NCBI GenBank assembly: GCA_028023455.1
Contig: JAQFVV010000013.1
Coordinates: forward strand, 3,722,001 to 3,786,000
Direction: 5' to 3'
Source of the DNA: Epiperipatus broadwayi
Lineage: Eukaryota > Onychophora > Udeonychophora > Euonychophora > Peripatidae
DNA length: 64,000 nucleotides
Part shown: positions 59,861 through 64,000 of the stretch, piece by piece
How the letters are laid out: the number at the start of each line of letters is the position of its first letter
Position numbering within the stretch: position 1 is the first letter of the stretch
The notes under the pieces: model-generated
The model's input: the letters and a program-made list of their open reading frames with translations, nothing else
What the model was told of the DNA's origin: nothing
The model's database searches: none
Position numbers and translations under genes: made by a program

Positions 59861-61194
59861 ACATAATACTATGTTCTAAGTCAAAGAAAAAATTCGTATT
59901 TTGATATATATACACACACATGCATACATTTTGAAAAGTAATGAACTTAATGCTATTCTTCTTACATCTGTACTTTTTATCGTTGAATATACAATGTTAT
60001 TATTATAAAAATGATTAATAAATCAATCTTGTTTTGATTGATTGATTATTTATTTATATATTTGTGACAACATTATGGACAAATAAATAGTATTGGATAT
60101 TTGCCCATTATAATAATAAAAATGATTAAACATAAGTTTAAAAAAATAAAATGTTTTAGTTTTAATGTAAAGATTTTCTTTAGTTTAAAATAAAAAGATT
60201 TATAAGTAAAACTGTACTGGGTTAATAAAATTGAACAGAACAACTCTGAAAATAATAAGAGTTACGATCCTTTTAGAACAAATTATCTGGAGGCTTTTCC
60301 ATTAAATAGGGTGCTCCTGATCATAAGTCAGAGATTTCACAAGTTACTGCCCTGGCAACCATTAAAACTCTTACTAATTATCACTTCATCAAGTTTCTCA
60401 TCATTAACAGCTATAAAAAAGAAAAAAAACTACTTTCTAAGGTAAATTGTCCCAAACCACACGAGAATGACAAGATACTAAATCTACCTGATAAGTCATA
60501 TTTTACTAGAAAAATAAAACATTAAATCAATCATTTTAAGTGATACCTTCAATACTGAGATATCAAAAAGTTCATATCAGCCAAATTAACTGAGTAATTA
60601 TATATATATACTACACACACACATGCTCATAACAAAATTTTTAATGCCTTAGATAATCACATATCCCACCTCTCATCAGCAAAATGTTATATTGTTATAT
60701 AGTTGCTTTTGTTCACATATTTTGAGTGTCTAAACATTAAATATATTTTCATATATAAAATATAAGTTTATAATATAATTAAAAATATTAAGAAGTTTAG
60801 AAAAATTTTGCTAAGAGGATGGTAATAAAAGACAAACTTAAACATAGTACCCATACTCCTATTTCCTACATCAATCTTTAGGCAAAAAATTGAATGTTTA
60901 TCATCTATTTCCTACATCTATTTGTAGGTAACGAATTGAATGTTTATAAACCTTTATGGATGCACAAGTAATGAGTATGACTTTAGAAAACTAGAGATAT
61001 ATATCTTGATATATACTTTAACTGTTGATTATACTTATACTGAAATCGATAATAAATTTCACCATACATCCTCTGACAATATTCATAAGGACAGTAGAGA
61101 TTTTTCCTTATCTATATTATTTAACTTCTATTTTGTCTTGCATTTTTCATTTATTTATATTTTATAATGTTTCATTACTAATATCTATAATGGA
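59861..61194. other. AT-rich spacer, nothing recognised
   Basis: Short AC runs near 59912 and 60613. A small duplication of ATTTCCTACATC..TCTTTAGG-like text is present at about 60861-60930. No gene. Confidence 0.5.
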
Positions 61195-61250
61195 TGGCAG
61201 CACTATAGTATAATGGTTATAGAGTATCATAGTTGTGTCAGCAATTAAAC
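61195..61250 (+). mobile_element. possible tRNA-like SINE head fragment
   Basis: GGCAGCACTATAGTATAATGGTTATAGAG resembles a tRNA D-arm/A-box region. No B box follows. Confidence 0.25.
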
Positions 61251-61342
61251 AATATTTCTAACAGAGGGTGAGCAATCATAAACTATTTTTATATTGTCTA
61301 TTGAAAATATAAACAAATTATAATACTTACCATTAGTAATAA

Positions 61343-61994
61343 TAGTGTTAATGTATCCAGGACCAAATTATATTCTGACAACTATATATGTTGTATAATT
61401 TGTTTGAAGAAACAAACACAAAAAGATTAATAATAAATTCAAGAGTTTATTTGGATCTGAATAACATTAATTTAGTAGCTAGAATTAGTAAATCAACTGG
61501 CTATTTGCTAATTGAACACAAGGTCAATCTCAATCACATAACAATTCATATCTCTGTAAATAATTAATATATAAATTTCTCTTTACACTATAGTTCTTGT
61601 AAGCATTTTACTGCTCGCACCCATTTCTTGAGATGACTAATTAGATTATGACTAGAGCTCTTGTCTGCTTCTAATACTGATTTACTCTGTATTTAGAATT
61701 TTCCATGTCTGCATTCAACTCTTATTTTACTTCATTATACTACTACTTCTTCAGATTTAGATTAAACACTTCTCACATTGAGAACATTAAAAATTCAGCA
61801 AGCATTTTATCAACTTTGCTAATTTGTGTAAGGTTAAACTTCATTGAGATGCAAATTAGCCTATTGCTTATTGGAGTAAACTAGTTTTCTTTTTCTGCAT
61901 CTCATTATTATTTCTGGAGTGTTCTAACACTGTCTATACTGACCAGCCTGTAAACACACAACTTTATTAATACACAACCAGTCAATATGCAACA
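61343..61994 (-). repeat. 3' LTR of element B
   Basis: Aligns with 63808-64000 over TTAATGTATCCAG, AATAATAAAT.CAAGAGTTTATTT, AAATCAACT.G.TATTTGCTA and TTGAA.ACAA.(A/G)TCAATC. On the minus strand it starts TGTTGCATATTGAC at 61994. The purine-rich GGAGTGAAAAAAGG lies just before it (plus-strand 61995-62008), fitting a polypurine tract. Confidence 0.75.
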
Positions 61995-62008
61995 CCTTTT
62001 TTCACTCC
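61995..62008 (-). promoter_or_regulatory. polypurine tract of element B
   Basis: The minus strand reads GGAGTGAAAAAAGG immediately before the TGTTGCATA start of the 3' LTR. Confidence 0.55.
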
Positions 62009-62279
62009 ACAATAAAGAATTTTATTCACAAATAAAAACCCACAACTTTCTTGCTTTCCTCCACAACTAGACAGGCCATGCCAGGATTGATACTGCTTCC
62101 TCTGCGATCTTCTCTTCCTATTCACAATTGTATTCCAGCACTTCCTCATCAACTAATGAGTTGTCTGGTATTTCTAAATCGATGTCCATATTATTAGAAA
62201 CATTACTTATTTTCTTTATCAGTACTCAAAGTAATAACTATATCCTTTAATATCTCAGTTTGCTGCTCTCTAATATGGT

Positions 62280-62900
62280 TAAACTAGCATTTTAAAACTT
62301 TCTTAACTTCCAATTTTATTTCACACGTTTAACAGATACAATTTTACTAATTATTCTCATTAATTTTTTCTTAATTACATCTCTGATCCATATGATTTGG
62401 TTAACTTTAAATCTAACATTTTCCAAATCTCCATCTTTCTTTTTTTTTTTACTTCATCTGAAATTATGATAGTAAGTGCATTCTCACGTGTCATTTCATT
62501 AGTAATTCTGCCAAAGTTATCTTCACAACAAATTAGGCATAGAGTGCTGGTATTCTTTAACCAGTAGTCTCCCTGTCCATTAGCAAGTTTGATAACTGCT
62601 TACAGTTTTTTCAATAACACCGTTTATGTTCATCCTGCAAATGTATGAACCTAGTTCCAATATATGTACAATCCTTATGCGTACTTTGTGTGGCAGTTGG
62701 AGAACACATTTCCTCCCAGGCAGAATCATTACAATGTCTATCATAAGAATACATTCATGACAGGTTGATAAACTTTCCTGGGTATTCCAAATTTCCAGAG
62801 TTAAAATTATTTGGTTGTTTAAATGGCCATCCATTTTTCATCCAATTCTTTGTAACATTATACTCTTTATTCTTTTTAGTCCACTCTGCTAAAACTTTGC
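62280..62900 (-). pseudogene. RNase H-integrase linker and integrase N-terminal remnant of element B
   Basis: The minus strand carries TKNWMKNGWPFKQPN (linker), then in ORF 62580-62834 LEIWNTQESLSTCHECILM and VMILPGRKCVLQLPHK. After these come IVHILELGSYICRMNINGVIEKTVSSYQTC. This follows the gypsy pattern GCL..G.RVVIP...LHEGH.GI..MK.LAR...WWP..D..IE..V..CQ.C. The zinc ligands are partly lost (the second His of the HH pair and the first Cys are altered). Next, around 62390-62470, comes an FKVNQIIWIRD block, as in the integrase C-terminal domain. The DDE core is missing. Non-functional. Confidence 0.75.
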
Positions 62901-62929
62901 TGTTAACTATTTTGAACTTTAACATATCT

Positions 62930-63660
62930 ATTTTAAATGATCTGTTTTTCCAAAATGTCTGTTTTAATTTCCTTTATGTCACTCATGGATTTGCTGCTTC
63001 TATATGCATATCCGAGATATCTAAATCTGTTGCATTTTTGAAGGCTTCTATGTGTTCTAAAATAACTTTGCTCTATAGCACATTCCATAATGCTGTTATA
63101 TGATAGTGTAGAATCACTAAGTTGTATTTGTCTAAGCTTCATATCTCTGATTCCCCATAAAACTGGTATAATAACATTTCATTGATGTTTAAGCTTCATG
63201 TCTCTGATGACTTATAATAACTGATCCAATAACATTTCATCAATATAATCCTTAGATTCACAATCCTTTTCTAAAGTCTGAAGTATTAAATTGTATTCGT
63301 ATATAGTTTCATTTTGCAATTACATCCTAGGAAACAAAAATGTGCTGTGAATTTCAATATTTCTAGTTTAAAGTAGGCATTGAGTTTTATTATTAACAAC
63401 TCATATGGATTTTTTCATGTAGCATCAGGTCACATAAACAATTTTCCAATTGTAAGACATTGCTTCCTGACATTCATAGTAAGGTTGCAACTTTCAATTT
63501 ATCATCTATTATCCCATTCATGAGCATATATTTCACCATATGGTTCATGTACATTTGCTACTGTCCTGGATTTTTTATATCAAAGGTCATCATTACATTG
63601 TTCTGCATAATTTCAGATTTTTCCTAGCCACTAATATATCTTTCAGGTTGTAAGGTTGTG
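62930..63660 (-). pseudogene. gag remnant of element B
   Basis: Minus-strand frames include FDIKNPG, MVKYMLMNGIID and KLNAYFKLEILKF. In ORF 62933-63142 MKLRQIQLSDSTLSYNSIMEC appears, the gypsy-type gag pattern GI.D...R..LL....LT...A...A. The frame is broken repeatedly, and no zinc knuckle is left before the jump to the integrase linker. Two short GAAATGTTATT..-containing repeats near 63170-63240 mark a local duplication. Confidence 0.7.
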
Positions 63661-63753
63661 GTGTAATCTTTACAGCTATACAATTTTTACTGTGTCATTT
63701 ATTTCAGAAGTTCTTCATTTGACTATGTGCATATTTTTCGCAAGTTACTCCAA

Positions 63754-63764
63754 TGACTGTGCCA
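63754..63764 (-). promoter_or_regulatory. primer-binding site of element B
   Basis: The minus strand reads TGGCACAGTCA directly after the LTR end, identical to the PBS of element A at 27711-27721. Confidence 0.7.
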
Positions 63765-64000
63765 CACAATGTATTTGGCTACACAGGTAAAATGTTGTCA
63801 CCTGTGACAATTAATGTATCCAGAGCTAAACTATATTCTGGCAGCTGGATAATTATATAATTTTTTAAAAAAAACAAATACAAAAAATTTAATAATAAAT
63901 GCAAGAGTTTATTTTACTCTGAATAAAAAATAGTAGTAATAGTTAATAAATCAACTAGTTATTTGCTAGTTGAATACAAAATCAATCAAGATTATGTAAC
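63765..64000 (-). repeat. 5' LTR of element B, cut by the window end
   Basis: Matches the left part of 61343-61994 from 63808 onward. The 43 bases next to the PBS (63765-63807) have no clear match in the other LTR, which has decayed or lost this end. Confidence 0.7.

Larger units (their letters stand above)
61343..64000 (-). mobile_element. second gypsy-type LTR element, internally deleted, minus strand (element B)
   Basis: Two LTR copies in minus orientation flank about 1.8 kb of interior: 61343-61994 and 63765 to beyond the window. The interior holds only gag and the RNase H-integrase linker with the integrase zinc region. Protease, RT, RNase H and most of the integrase core are gone. The PBS (TGGCACAGTCA) is the same as in element A. 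LTR divergence is substantial, so the copy is old. Confidence 0.8.

Noticed and set aside
62765-63103. 112-codon plus-strand ORF
   Set aside because: It is antisense to the gypsy-type gag and integrase-linker remnant, whose motifs are clear on the minus strand.

Overview
This is a piece of a large, very AT-rich (about three quarters A+T by eye) animal nuclear genome. Five things point to a metazoan with a repeat-rich genome: a degenerate TTAGGG array; tRNA-derived SINEs with poly-A tails; remains of Ty3/gypsy LTR retrotransposons, RTE-like and CCHC-bearing LINEs, a Penelope-like element and a hAT transposase; abundant inverted-repeat elements; and no long open reading frame. TTAGGG argues against most insects and other arthropods. 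I cannot narrow it further (AT-rich flatworm, cnidarian or mollusc genomes would all fit). I see no intact host gene, rRNA, bona fide tRNA, operon or CRISPR array. Almost all short ORFs are chance products of AT-rich DNA.

Layout. 0-0.5 kb: decayed C-terminal part of a hAT transposase. 1.0-3.1 kb: a terminal-inverted-repeat element, a cluster of inverted copies of one repeat family, and a perfect 97-bp-arm palindrome. 3.1-10.5 kb: AT-rich spacer with a foldback MITE (6.4 kb) and several duplicated segments. 10.6-11.6 kb: decayed 3' end of a Penelope-like element with a hammerhead-like motif. 11.6-24 kb: mostly unassigned spacer, with a TTAGGG-like array between direct repeats at 17.4-18.1 kb. 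24.2-25.7 kb: a minus-strand tRNA-SINE relic and the 3' end of a LINE. 27.2-33.2 kb: one nearly complete but decayed gypsy-type element on the plus strand (LTR, PBS, gag, protease, RT, integrase, PPT, LTR), whose 3' LTR is split by a nested inverted-repeat element. 33.2-50.3 kb: AT-rich spacer with four tRNA-derived SINEs, one with an exact 18-bp target-site duplication. 50.3-56.3 kb: a non-coding block that keeps many CpG dinucleotides and carries repeated hairpins. 56.8-59.9 kb: a LINE 3'-tail copy and a decayed minus-strand RTE-like LINE. 61.3-64.0 kb: an internally deleted minus-strand gypsy-type element that runs off the window.

The parts do not form one pathway; they record successive insertions. 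The clearest relative ages come from nesting (the foldback element in the 3' LTR is younger than that gypsy copy) and from target-site duplications (the 39.3-kb SINE is young). The most unusual signals are the CpG-retaining block with its covarying hairpins, the nested foldback array, and the two hammerhead-like cores. No previously undescribed coding system is supported by the sequence.
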